Source of the DNA: Acidovorax delafieldii
GTDB lineage: Bacteria > Pseudomonadota > Gammaproteobacteria > Burkholderiales > Burkholderiaceae_C
Reading direction: 5' to 3'
Assembly: GCA_002327945.1 (NCBI GenBank)
Contig: DCVY01000109.1
Span: forward strand, 26,424-32,308
Length of the DNA: 5,885 bases
Of this stretch, positions 1 to 5,876 are shown piece by piece (within the stretch, counting starts at the first letter, position 1; each line of letters starts with the position of its first letter). The translations under genes were made by a program, and so were the position numbers. Under the pieces are notes generated by a model. The model was not told the origin of the DNA and searched no databases. It saw only the letters and a program-made list of their open reading frames with translations.

Positions 1-70
1 CGAAGCCATCCACGATAGATTGCATTCGGCTTGCGAAGGGATACAAAGCGGTCAACTGCCGGTTTTAGGA

Positions 71-505
71 TCAGACCGCTGCGCGCACCCAGCGCACGAT
101 GTCGCCCGCGCCTAAAGCGCCCGAGATGCGCGCCACCTCGCGCCCGCCCTTGAACAGCACCATGGTCGGAATGCTGCGGATGTTGTAGGGCGCGGCTACC
201 TGCGGGTGGGCCTCGGTATCGAGCTTGGCCAGGCGCACACCCGGCTCCAACTCGCGCGCGGCCTGCGCAAACGCCGGGGCCATCTGGCGGCAGGGGCCAC
301 ACCAGGGGGCCCAAAAATCCACCAGCACCGGAATGTGGCTGCGGGCGATGTGGCGCTGGAAACTGACAGCGTCCAGCACCAGCGGCGCACCCGTGAACAG
401 TGGCTGGTGGCAGCTGCCGCAATCGGGCGCGCTACCCAACTGGGCCGGCTGGACGCGGTTGGTGGTGTGGCAGTGCGGGCAAACGATGTGCAAAGCGGAT
501 GTCAT
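71..505 (-). CDS. trxC: Thioredoxin 2 (TrxC), zinc-binding
   Basis: A 144-residue cytoplasmic disulfide reductase, near the 139 of E. coli TrxC. An N-terminal zinc module has two CxxC pairs (C9/C12 and C29/C32), then a thioredoxin fold with active site WCGPC (68-72; C69, C72) and the cis-proline in SIPT (P113). It reduces cytoplasmic protein disulfides; E. coli trxC is induced by OxyR during peroxide stress. The frame stays open upstream to 613, but homology supports the ATG at 505, where MTSALHIVCPHC begins as family members do. The strong GGAGGAA is 24 nt upstream, too far for this ATG, and the in-frame ATG at 541 lacks a ribosome site, so the start is a little uncertain. It is separated from hipB by 169 nt, in which I find no convincing promoter or terminator. 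Confidence 0.95.
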   Translation of the reverse strand: MTSALHIVCPHCHTTNRVQPAQLGSAPDCGSCHQPLFTGAPLVLDAVSFQRHIARSHIPVLVDFWAPWCGPCRQMAPAFAQAARELEPGVRLAKLDTEAHPQVAAPYNIRSIPTMVLFKGGREVARISGALGAGDIVRWVRAAV

Positions 506-674
506 GGCTTGGGTTCCAGAAAGGTTCACTTCCTCCGACATCAGGGCTGCCACGCCCGAATTCAAGCTCCGAGCTACCAACCCCGCTCTTGCCTCTGCAT
601 GAATCGCATTCAAAAAGTCGGAATTTTCTCCAGTACCTGAGAAGCTTGGCGGTTCGACGGCCTACGCCCCGACC

Positions 675-1007
675 TCAGGTTTCCTGCGCGGACTCGGGGG
701 CCGACGCGGCACGAAACTCGTCGTCGTGCGCCACGCGGACTACACCGAGCTTGAGTCCGAGCACGCCGAAGACCCGGTTCATTGTCTGGACCGTTCCCTC
801 GCTTTTCTCGCGCTCAATGTCTTGCAGCGTGCGAAACGATATTCCCGCCAACTTAGCCAGTTCTGCCGTGGTGAGATGCATCGTCTTCTTCAGATGGCGC
901 ACGGCCTGTGCCAGGCTCCATTGCGGATTCGCCAGCACGTCGTTGATAGCCTTCTTACGCAGTTCCAGCTGCTGAGGCAGGGTCAAGGTTTCGTATCGCT
1001 TGTCCAT
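675..1007 (-). CDS. hipB: HipB-like helix-turn-helix antitoxin/repressor
   Basis: A 110-residue protein with a Cro/C1-type helix-turn-helix at about 45-88: LTTAELAKLAGISFRTLQDI followed by a second helix and the FGVLGLKLG ending usual for HipB-like proteins. It should dimerise, bind the operator before hipA and neutralise the HipA kinase. An N-terminal extension of about 40 charged residues precedes the domain, longer than in E. coli HipB (88 residues in total), and could be the HipA-binding part; a short polar tail follows. It lies 13 nt after hipA and is presumably co-transcribed with it. The start has only a weak GGAC-like ribosome site, so antitoxin translation may depend on ribosomes finishing hipA. 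The fold is clear; the antitoxin role rests on position beside hipA. Confidence 0.88.
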   Translation of the reverse strand: MDKRYETLTLPQQLELRKKAINDVLANPQWSLAQAVRHLKKTMHLTTAELAKLAGISFRTLQDIEREKSEGTVQTMNRVFGVLGLKLGVVRVAHDDEFRAASAPESAQET

Positions 1008-1020
1008 GTCGGCGTCCAGT

Positions 1021-2364
1021 TCAGTTCAGCGCGGTCAATCGCTGGGCTTGCGCCTCGATTCCGCGCTTGAGGTGAGCGTGCACCACCGGTTCCAAGCCGA
1101 AGTCAGTGCCGTGGGCTGCAATCTTTTTCAGAGGCTCAGCCATCGAGCGCAAGCCTTCAACCAATGCCGGTCGGCACACCTCGCGCAACGCTTTTTTCTG
1201 CGCAGAAGGCATCCGCTTCTCATCCCTCAGGGTCTGCGCCATCTCACACACCTTGTCGATGACCCTGTTCCAGTCTGGAGCGCCGCTGTCATTGCCCTCC
1301 CATCGGATGCGACGGGCGATTCCGTCAGGGTGGAGGTACATCGGCGCGAAGTCGTACAGGGGTGTCAAGCGGATACCGCCACCGAAGTCGCGCTGGACTG
1401 CGGTGTTTCGTGCGTGATTGTCTTTGTTCCCCAGAGCCAGGTTGGCCACATCCCGCTTGATGCACTCAAGCACTTCCGTAAGGGGGTGGGTGCATTGCCG
1501 CAGCAGCTGCCGGCACACTTCGTCGTGGCTGGGCACCGCATCAAAGCCAGGGTTGCCCGTCAACGTCGCGATACTCTCTTGCCCCAGGCGCACAACCCCC
1601 CCGCCCGTCACTTGGCGGTCGAACCGGGGGATGAAAAGCGCTCGCTTGAGCAGTACGAGGTCTGCATGCACGCGAAGCCCCAGCATTCGTGCCAACGCCA
1701 TATAAGGGGCTTCATGCCGCAGGATGGACGCAAGAGCCTCGTTGCTGCCCCGTCCGAACTTCACGATGTAGTGCTCCCGCGCCCGCGCATCCGCAAGTGT
1801 GTGGTCCAGGTACAGCAGGCCATCCTCTGCTCTCGTGAGCAAAATCTTGGGCCACTCGCCCTGTACCCCAGAAGAGCCGGCCACGAACAGGCCGTGCGAG
1901 GCCAGGTACTCAGCGAAGTCGTCTCCCCGTTCGGCCACCTCATCGTCCGTGAAGCCCCGTAGCGGACCCGCGTTCGCGGCTAGCCAGCTCGCGGCCTCCT
2001 TCACGCGCAGGTTTCCCACCGAGTTGCCTGCACCCGCGAGCAGCAACCGCCAGTCCACGCTCTCCCCTGCCGTTACAGATAGCCCCAGCCTGCGCAGAAG
2101 CTCTTCTCGCCCAAAGCCCTGCGGCAACATATCGATAAGGAAAACGGGCCAGTGCGGATGCTCGAACGCTTGGAGACCCACTGGGAAGCGACAGGCAAAG
2201 GCATGAGCGTCTCGCGCTGCGCCGTGCTCGATGGCCCACTCCACCGAGTAGCCGGTATACGTCTTGCTGCGCCAGCCTTGTGCCTCAGCGCCCAACAGGC
2301 TCACGCTTCCCACGTCGCACCAAGCGCCGTTGGCGAACAATTGGAGGGTGCAGCTCGCATTCAT
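1021..2364 (-). CDS. hipA: HipA-family Ser/Thr kinase toxin
   Basis: A 447-residue protein, close to the 440 of E. coli HipA, which phosphorylates glutamyl-tRNA synthetase and halts translation. The N-terminal part (about 5-125, ending in LLLAGAGNSVGNLRV) matches the HipA N-terminal domain. The kinase core follows: phosphate-binding loop GSSGVQ (163-168) then GEWPK (169-173), ATP lysine in YIVKF (K202), RFDR (247-250), catalytic NKDNHARN (313-320; D315, N320) and metal-binding LYDF (D338). All catalytic residues appear intact, so it should be active; the target is unknown. The frame opens at a GTG (2370), but the promoter places transcription start at about 2367, so I choose ATG 2364, nearly leaderless and without Shine-Dalgarno. 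The antitoxin gene follows 13 nt after the stop, opposite to hipBA order. The three residues between Q168 and P172 resemble YjjJ-type HipA relatives, from memory only. Confidence 0.93.
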   Translation of the reverse strand: MNASCTLQLFANGAWCDVGSVSLLGAEAQGWRSKTYTGYSVEWAIEHGAARDAHAFACRFPVGLQAFEHPHWPVFLIDMLPQGFGREELLRRLGLSVTAGESVDWRLLLAGAGNSVGNLRVKEAASWLAANAGPLRGFTDDEVAERGDDFAEYLASHGLFVAGSSGVQGEWPKILLTRAEDGLLYLDHTLADARAREHYIVKFGRGSNEALASILRHEAPYMALARMLGLRVHADLVLLKRALFIPRFDRQVTGGGVVRLGQESIATLTGNPGFDAVPSHDEVCRQLLRQCTHPLTEVLECIKRDVANLALGNKDNHARNTAVQRDFGGGIRLTPLYDFAPMYLHPDGIARRIRWEGNDSGAPDWNRVIDKVCEMAQTLRDEKRMPSAQKKALREVCRPALVEGLRSMAEPLKKIAAHGTDFGLEPVVHAHLKRGIEAQAQRLTALN

Positions 2365-2428
2365 TTGCACAGAATTATATCACTATTGAAGCTGTAAGGC
2401 TTTGTATATGTGATAGATAACTGTGCAA
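2365..2428. promoter_or_regulatory. Inverted-repeat operator in front of hipA
   Basis: Two 19-bp arms (2365-2383 and 2410-2428) face each other across a 26-bp centre. The outer 8 bp are perfect (TTGCACAG against CTGTGCAA), and a further inner block TATCAC/GTGATA (2378-2383, 2410-2415) is also perfect; in all 15 of 19 positions pair. The left arm covers the -10 element and the predicted transcription start of hipA. HipB-family repressors bind palindromic operators at their own promoters, so this is the natural candidate site for the HipB-like protein encoded downstream. The sequence is not the E. coli TATCC-N8-GGATA operator. The repeat is seen; the binding partner is inferred. Confidence 0.6.
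2374..2382 (-). promoter_or_regulatory. Extended -10 promoter of hipA
   Basis: The minus strand reads TGATATAAT, a perfect TGn extension plus a perfect TATAAT hexamer. No good TTGACA-like -35 is found 16-18 nt upstream, which extended -10 promoters can do without. Counting 7 nt on from the hexamer puts the transcription start near 2367, within about 3 nt of the ATG at 2364. The stretch is markedly AT-richer than the coding DNA on either side, as expected for a promoter. Confidence 0.7.
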
Positions 2429-2496
2429 GTAATCCGGAACCCTGCTGTGGCTTACAACCTACTCGATCCACACTTCAGGCCAACGCCTAGATGCTG

Positions 2497-2515
2497 GCAC
2501 CGTCGGGGCTTTTTT
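2497..2515 (+). terminator. Possible plus-strand intrinsic terminator
   Basis: A short stem GCACC/GGGGC (one A-G mismatch, 3-nt loop, 2497-2509) is followed by six T residues at 2510-2515 on the plus strand. The shape fits a weak rho-independent terminator for plus-strand transcription. No plus-strand gene lies upstream within the window, apart from a possible short transcript starting near 2428. It could also stop antisense transcription into srkA. On the minus strand there is no T-tract after the stem, so it would not serve srkA. Confidence 0.35.
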
Positions 2516-2568
2516 GATGCGGTCAGCGCTTGCTGCAGCGGCGGGCGCGGTCAGGCTGCGCAGGCCTG

Positions 2569-2604
2569 CGCTGGTGGCGTGGTGCGCACTTCACGCCACC
2601 AGCG
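2569..2604 (-). terminator. Strong hairpin over the srkA stop codon
   Basis: Positions 2569-2581 and 2592-2604 are perfectly complementary (13 bp, GC-rich) around a 10-nt loop. The stem includes the last codons and the TGA of srkA. A second perfect palindrome, GCGCAGGCCTGCGC (2558-2571), abuts it. In the direction of transcription no run of U follows, so it is not a canonical intrinsic terminator. It could terminate weakly, protect the 3' end of the operon transcript, or affect release at the stop. Structure is seen; the function is uncertain. Confidence 0.45.
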
Positions 2605-3631
2605 GCTCTTCCTGCATCGCCTCGATCTGCTCGTGCAGCATGTCCACCTGGCCGCGCCAGTAGTCACTGCTGCCAAACCAGGGAAAGTTAATGGGGAAGA
2701 TCGGGTCTTGCCAGCGCCTTGCCAGCCAGGCGCTGTAATGGATCAGGCGCAGCGTGCGCAGGGGCTCGATGAGCGCCAGCTCGCGCCGGTCGAACGAGCG
2801 GAATTGTTCATAACCATCGAGCAGCGCGCTGAGCTGGTGCGTGCGCTGGCGCCGGTCGCCGGACAGCAGCATCCACAAATCCTGCACGGCCGGGCCCATG
2901 CGTGCGTCGTCCAGGTCCACAAAATGCGGGCCGCCCCGCCCCCATTCATCCAGCGGCGTCCACAGGATGTTGCCGGGGTGGCAGTCGCCATGCAGGCGCA
3001 GCATGGTGGCGTCTTTCAGGTGCAGGCGGTCGGGGCCATGCGCCAGGTGGGTGTGGCCGCCGATCAGCGACAGCGCCTGTTCGCAGGCATTGCGCCATGC
3101 CGACTGCACATCCAGCGGGATCAACTCGTGGGCCAACAGCCAGTCGTGCGGCTCCGAGCCAAAGCCGTGCAAGTCCAGCGGCGGGCGGTGCACGAACGGC
3201 TGCGTCGCGCCCACGGTGTGGATGCGGGCCAGAAAGCGGCCAATCCACTCCAGCACCTCGAAGTCGTCCAACTCGGGCTGCCGGCCGCCGCGCCAGGGGC
3301 TGACCGAAAACTGGAAGCCGCCGAACGGGTGCAGCGTGTGTCCCGCCAGCACCAGCGGGCCCACGGCGGGCACCTCGGCCGCCATCAGAGCGGCGGCGAA
3401 GGCATGTTCTTCGAGAATTTGCGCCTCGCTCCAGCGGCCGGGCCGATAAAACTTGGCGACCACGCGTTCGCCGTCTTCCAGCGTTACCTGGTACACGCGG
3501 TTTTCGTAGGACGAGAGCGCCATCAGCCGGCCGTCGCCATACAGGCCCACGCTGGCCAGTGCATCGAGCACCCGGTCGGGCGTCAGGGTGGAAAAAGGGT
3601 GCAGGCCAGGCGCTTCGGGGGGAATGTTCAT
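2591..3631 (-). CDS. srkA: Stress response kinase A (SrkA/RdoA/YihE)
   Basis: This 346-residue protein is very like E. coli SrkA (328 residues), a cytoplasmic protein kinase of the aminoglycoside-phosphotransferase-like fold. In E. coli it is Cpx-regulated, co-transcribed with dsbA, and protects cells from stress-induced death. Visible marks are the ATP lysine in VVAKFYRPGRW (K60), the catalytic loop LHGDCHPGN (D216, N221), the metal-binding FVDLDDARMGPAVQDLWM (from 237; D239, D241) and the family-typical C-terminal stretch with RRWQDPIFPINFPW (from 305). The extra length is mostly at the N terminus, about 15 residues. It lies 32 nt after the kinase-Usp gene in the same direction and is probably in that operon. 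The start lacks a strong Shine-Dalgarno; a 3-codon frame (Met-Ala-Arg) ends in an ATGA overlap with it. The last codons and stop fall in a strong hairpin. Confidence 0.96.
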   Translation of the reverse strand: MNIPPEAPGLHPFSTLTPDRVLDALASVGLYGDGRLMALSSYENRVYQVTLEDGERVVAKFYRPGRWSEAQILEEHAFAAALMAAEVPAVGPLVLAGHTLHPFGGFQFSVSPWRGGRQPELDDFEVLEWIGRFLARIHTVGATQPFVHRPPLDLHGFGSEPHDWLLAHELIPLDVQSAWRNACEQALSLIGGHTHLAHGPDRLHLKDATMLRLHGDCHPGNILWTPLDEWGRGGPHFVDLDDARMGPAVQDLWMLLSGDRRQRTHQLSALLDGYEQFRSFDRRELALIEPLRTLRLIHYSAWLARRWQDPIFPINFPWFGSSDYWRGQVDMLHEQIEAMQEEPLVA

Positions 3632-3663
3632 CGGGCCATTGTCGCCCGGCTGCGGGGGGCTGC

Positions 3664-5100
3664 TTACTCGCTGTATTCACGCGCCAGCTGGGCAAAGGGC
3701 AGCGCCTGCTTGACCAGGATGACGGTGCAGGGCGCGTCGCGCGCCACGCGCATGGGCACGGTGGCGATGAAGCGCTGGGTTTGCAGCCCGTGCGTGGCGG
3801 CGCCCACAATCATCATGCTGACCTGGTTGCCCTCGGCATAGCGCACCAGCGCGTGGGCCACATCGCCCGATTCGAGTACATGGTAGCTGACGCTGTGGCC
3901 GGCCAGATCGAGCGGTTTGGCCCATTGCACGAGCCGCGCGCGGTGCTGGCGGTGCAGGGCGGTTTCGCTGCGCTCGCTGTCGGTGCGGCTGCTGGCCGCA
4001 GGCGATATCACGGTGATGCAGGCCAGCCGTGCGCCCGGGCGGATGCCCAGCGAGCGGGCCACGGCCTGGCGCAGCGAGTACAGGGTGGCATCGGTCACGT
4101 CGTCGTGCGGCACCGCCACCATGACGATGGGCACTTCCTCAATCTGGCGCGTGGGCAGCGGGCTGGGCTGGTAATGCATGCCCGCAGCCTTGATCCAGCG
4201 CTTGAAATGCGCGCGCAGGCCCGGGCCACGCTGGCGCTGCCCGCGCTCGGTGATGGGCACCTGCTCGGGGTAGGTCAGGTCGAACGCCAGGTGCGCGGCC
4301 GAGGGGTAGCGCTGCGCGGCCTCGGGCTCCAGGCAGCGCAGGATGGTTTCCTGCAGCCATTCGGGCAGGTCGGGGCGGTGCTGGCGCGGCGGCGCGGGCG
4401 TCATCCACAGGCGCTGGCGCAGGCCGCCCTGTGTGGTGGGCGCACCAAAAGGCAATTCGCCCGTGGCCAGCTCATAAAGCATGACGCCAATGGCGAAGAT
4501 GTCGCTGCGCGGGTCGCCACGCACGCCCACCACCTGCTCGGGGGCAATCCAGGCCGGCGAGCCCACGGCACGGCGCAGTTCTTCGGCCAGCAGGTCAGGG
4601 TAATGCGCATGGCACGACAGGCCGAAGTCGAGCAGCACGGCATGGTCGGCGCGGGTGAACAGCACGTTGCCGGGTTTCAGGTCGAGATGGCAGACGTTTT
4701 GCTGGTGCAGGCTGTGCGCGGCACGCCCCATGGCAGCGCCCAGGCGGGCGATGGTTGCGACGTCGGGGCGCTCGGTTGCATCCAGCCAGTGCTGCAGGGT
4801 GTGGCCGCTGCAATATTCCATGACCAGGTAGGGGATGCGCTCCAGGTCGCCCGCGGCCACAAAGCGCGGCACATGCGGCCCGGTGAGCGCGGGCAGGATC
4901 TGCAGCTCGACCTCGAAGCAGACGATGTTCTCGGCGCCATCGCCCACCGCCATGCGCGGGATTTTCATGGCCAGCGGAAACCCCGGCTGGGGTGGCCCCA
5001 CGGCGTATTCCACGCGGTAGATATGGGCCATGCCACCCAAATGGATGCATTCGAGCACGGTGAAGCCGTCCACTTCGGTGCCAGGTTCGAGCAGCTTCAT
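3664..5100 (-). CDS. Ser/Thr protein kinase fused to C-terminal UspA domain
   Basis: A 478-residue cytoplasmic protein with two domains. Residues about 10-275 form a Hanks-type kinase: glycine loop around LGGMAHIY (21-28), ATP lysine K46 in LAMK, C-helix glutamate probably E65, catalytic loop HLDLKPGN (138-145; D140, K142, N145), DFG at 158-160, APE at 186-188 and the D200 of SDIFAIG. The arginine before the catalytic aspartate is replaced by leucine, so it is a non-RD kinase. After a basic linker (about 280-320), residues about 323-465 resemble a universal stress protein domain, ending with VARDAPCTVILV; its glycine-rich nucleotide motif is degenerate (ATV where GS is usual). No transmembrane or external sensor segment is seen. 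The start overlaps the upstream stop as ATGA, with GGAG 8 nt upstream. It is probably a soluble kinase whose Usp domain senses or recruits; that role is inference. Confidence 0.95.
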   Translation of the reverse strand: MKLLEPGTEVDGFTVLECIHLGGMAHIYRVEYAVGPPQPGFPLAMKIPRMAVGDGAENIVCFEVELQILPALTGPHVPRFVAAGDLERIPYLVMEYCSGHTLQHWLDATERPDVATIARLGAAMGRAAHSLHQQNVCHLDLKPGNVLFTRADHAVLLDFGLSCHAHYPDLLAEELRRAVGSPAWIAPEQVVGVRGDPRSDIFAIGVMLYELATGELPFGAPTTQGGLRQRLWMTPAPPRQHRPDLPEWLQETILRCLEPEAAQRYPSAAHLAFDLTYPEQVPITERGQRQRGPGLRAHFKRWIKAAGMHYQPSPLPTRQIEEVPIVMVAVPHDDVTDATLYSLRQAVARSLGIRPGARLACITVISPAASSRTDSERSETALHRQHRARLVQWAKPLDLAGHSVSYHVLESGDVAHALVRYAEGNQVSMMIVGAATHGLQTQRFIATVPMRVARDAPCTVILVKQALPFAQLAREYSE

Positions 5101-5864
5101 CGGCCCATCTCCAGGCGCTGGGCAAAATAGTCGGGCATGGCGCCTGTAGCGCGAATGGCAGCGGCAGCCGCCGCATGGTCGTAGGGCACGCGCTCAAAGC
5201 GCAGCCGCCAGGCATCGGTGTCGAGCAGGGCATACATGGCGCGTGGATCGCCGTCGCGCGGCTGCCCCACCGATCCGATAGTGGCCACCCATTGCCGGCG
5301 CGGCGGCACCGGAATCGCCACGCCCGGCTGGGGTGCAAAGCGCATGAGCCCGCGCCCGGTGCCCCGGTAGTACAGCGTTTGCTGGTGCACATGGCCGCAA
5401 AACACATGGCGGATGCCCGGGCGCTGGGTTGCGGCGTCCAGGCATTGCTGCGCCACCGCTGCGTTGTCCACATAGCGCCAGCGCTCGGGGGCGTCGGCGC
5501 TGGCGTGCACCAGCAAGACGCCACCCATTTCGGCGACCAGCGGGCGTGCAGCGAGAAATGCGCGCTCGTGCTGCGTGAGCTGCGCGTGGGTCCAGCCGGC
5601 CCCCTGTGCGGCCACGGTGCCGGTTGCCTGGTCGCCCGGCAGCGGCGGGTGCACGGCCAGGGCGTCATGGTTGCCGCCAATCACGCAGTGACCGTCTGCC
5701 ACCAGCGCCATGGCCTGCCGCACCACATAGCCGGGGTCGGCACCATAGCCCACCAGGTCGCCCAGCCAGGCAAAGCGCTGCGCACCCTGCGCGCGGGCGT
5801 GGGCCATGCAGGCGTCGAGGGCCTGGCGGTTGGAATGGATGTCTGACAGGAGCGCCAACTTCAT
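5097..5864 (-). CDS. Calcineurin-like metallophosphoesterase
   Basis: This 255-residue cytoplasmic enzyme is predicted to hydrolyse a phosphoester using two bound metal ions. The metal-binding motifs of the calcineurin-like (YfcE/MJ0936-type) superfamily are all present in order: DIHSN (D8, H10), GDLVGYG (D36), GNHD (N65, H66, D67), an isolated HAS (H120) and GHVH (H158, H160). No signal peptide or membrane segment is visible. The reading frame opens 3 nt earlier at a TTG, but the ATG at 5864 sits 6 nt after a good AAGGAG, so I start there. Its TGA overlaps the next start as ATGA, so it is translationally coupled to the Ser/Thr kinase. That pairing suggests it could oppose the kinase, but the fold also includes nucleotide phosphodiesterases, and the substrate cannot be read from sequence. 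The family call is firm; the role is inference. Confidence 0.93.
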   Translation of the reverse strand: MKLALLSDIHSNRQALDACMAHARAQGAQRFAWLGDLVGYGADPGYVVRQAMALVADGHCVIGGNHDALAVHPPLPGDQATGTVAAQGAGWTHAQLTQHERAFLAARPLVAEMGGVLLVHASADAPERWRYVDNAAVAQQCLDAATQRPGIRHVFCGHVHQQTLYYRGTGRGLMRFAPQPGVAIPVPPRRQWVATIGSVGQPRDGDPRAMYALLDTDAWRLRFERVPYDHAAAAAAIRATGAMPDYFAQRLEMGR

Positions 5865-5870
5865 CAATGT

Positions 5871-5876
5871 CTCCTT
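5871..5876 (-). promoter_or_regulatory. Shine-Dalgarno site of the phosphoesterase gene
   Basis: The minus strand reads AAGGAG followed by 6 nt and then ATG, an ideal ribosome-binding spacing. It decides the start at 5864 over the in-frame TTG just upstream, which would be only 3 nt away. The site lies in the loop of a small 6-bp inverted repeat (TCATCA/TGATGA, 5861-5881). The promoter of this operon must lie beyond the right edge of the window. Confidence 0.8.

Noticed and set aside
1..70. Sequence downstream of trxC, including a TTCG/CGAA mini-stem
   Set aside because: A 4-bp stem without a T-tract does not make a terminator, and the piece is too short to assign to a neighbouring gene.
614..674. 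Possible hairpin (GGCG/CGCC) after hipB as a terminator
   Set aside because: Only 4 bp with a 13-nt loop and no adjacent T-tract, so it is not distinguishable from chance.
1000..1962. Open frame of 320 codons on the plus strand opposite hipA
   Set aside because: No domain or motif can be seen, and the minus strand carries an intact HipA kinase over the same bases.
3628..3639. Three-codon frame (Met-Ala-Arg) whose stop overlaps the srkA start
   Set aside because: So short a frame is expected by chance and has no ribosome site; an attenuating role cannot be supported from sequence alone.
2423..3841. Long open frame on the plus strand (472 codons), and another at 3559-5130 (523 codons)
   Set aside because: They lie antisense to srkA and the kinase genes, which show clear catalytic motifs; their translations are Ala/Arg/Gln/His-rich with no recognisable domain, as expected from GC-rich DNA.
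4595..5680. Alternative minus-strand frame of 361 codons across the phosphoesterase-kinase junction
   Set aside because: Its translation is low-complexity Pro/Arg/Ala and is an out-of-frame reading of two well supported genes.
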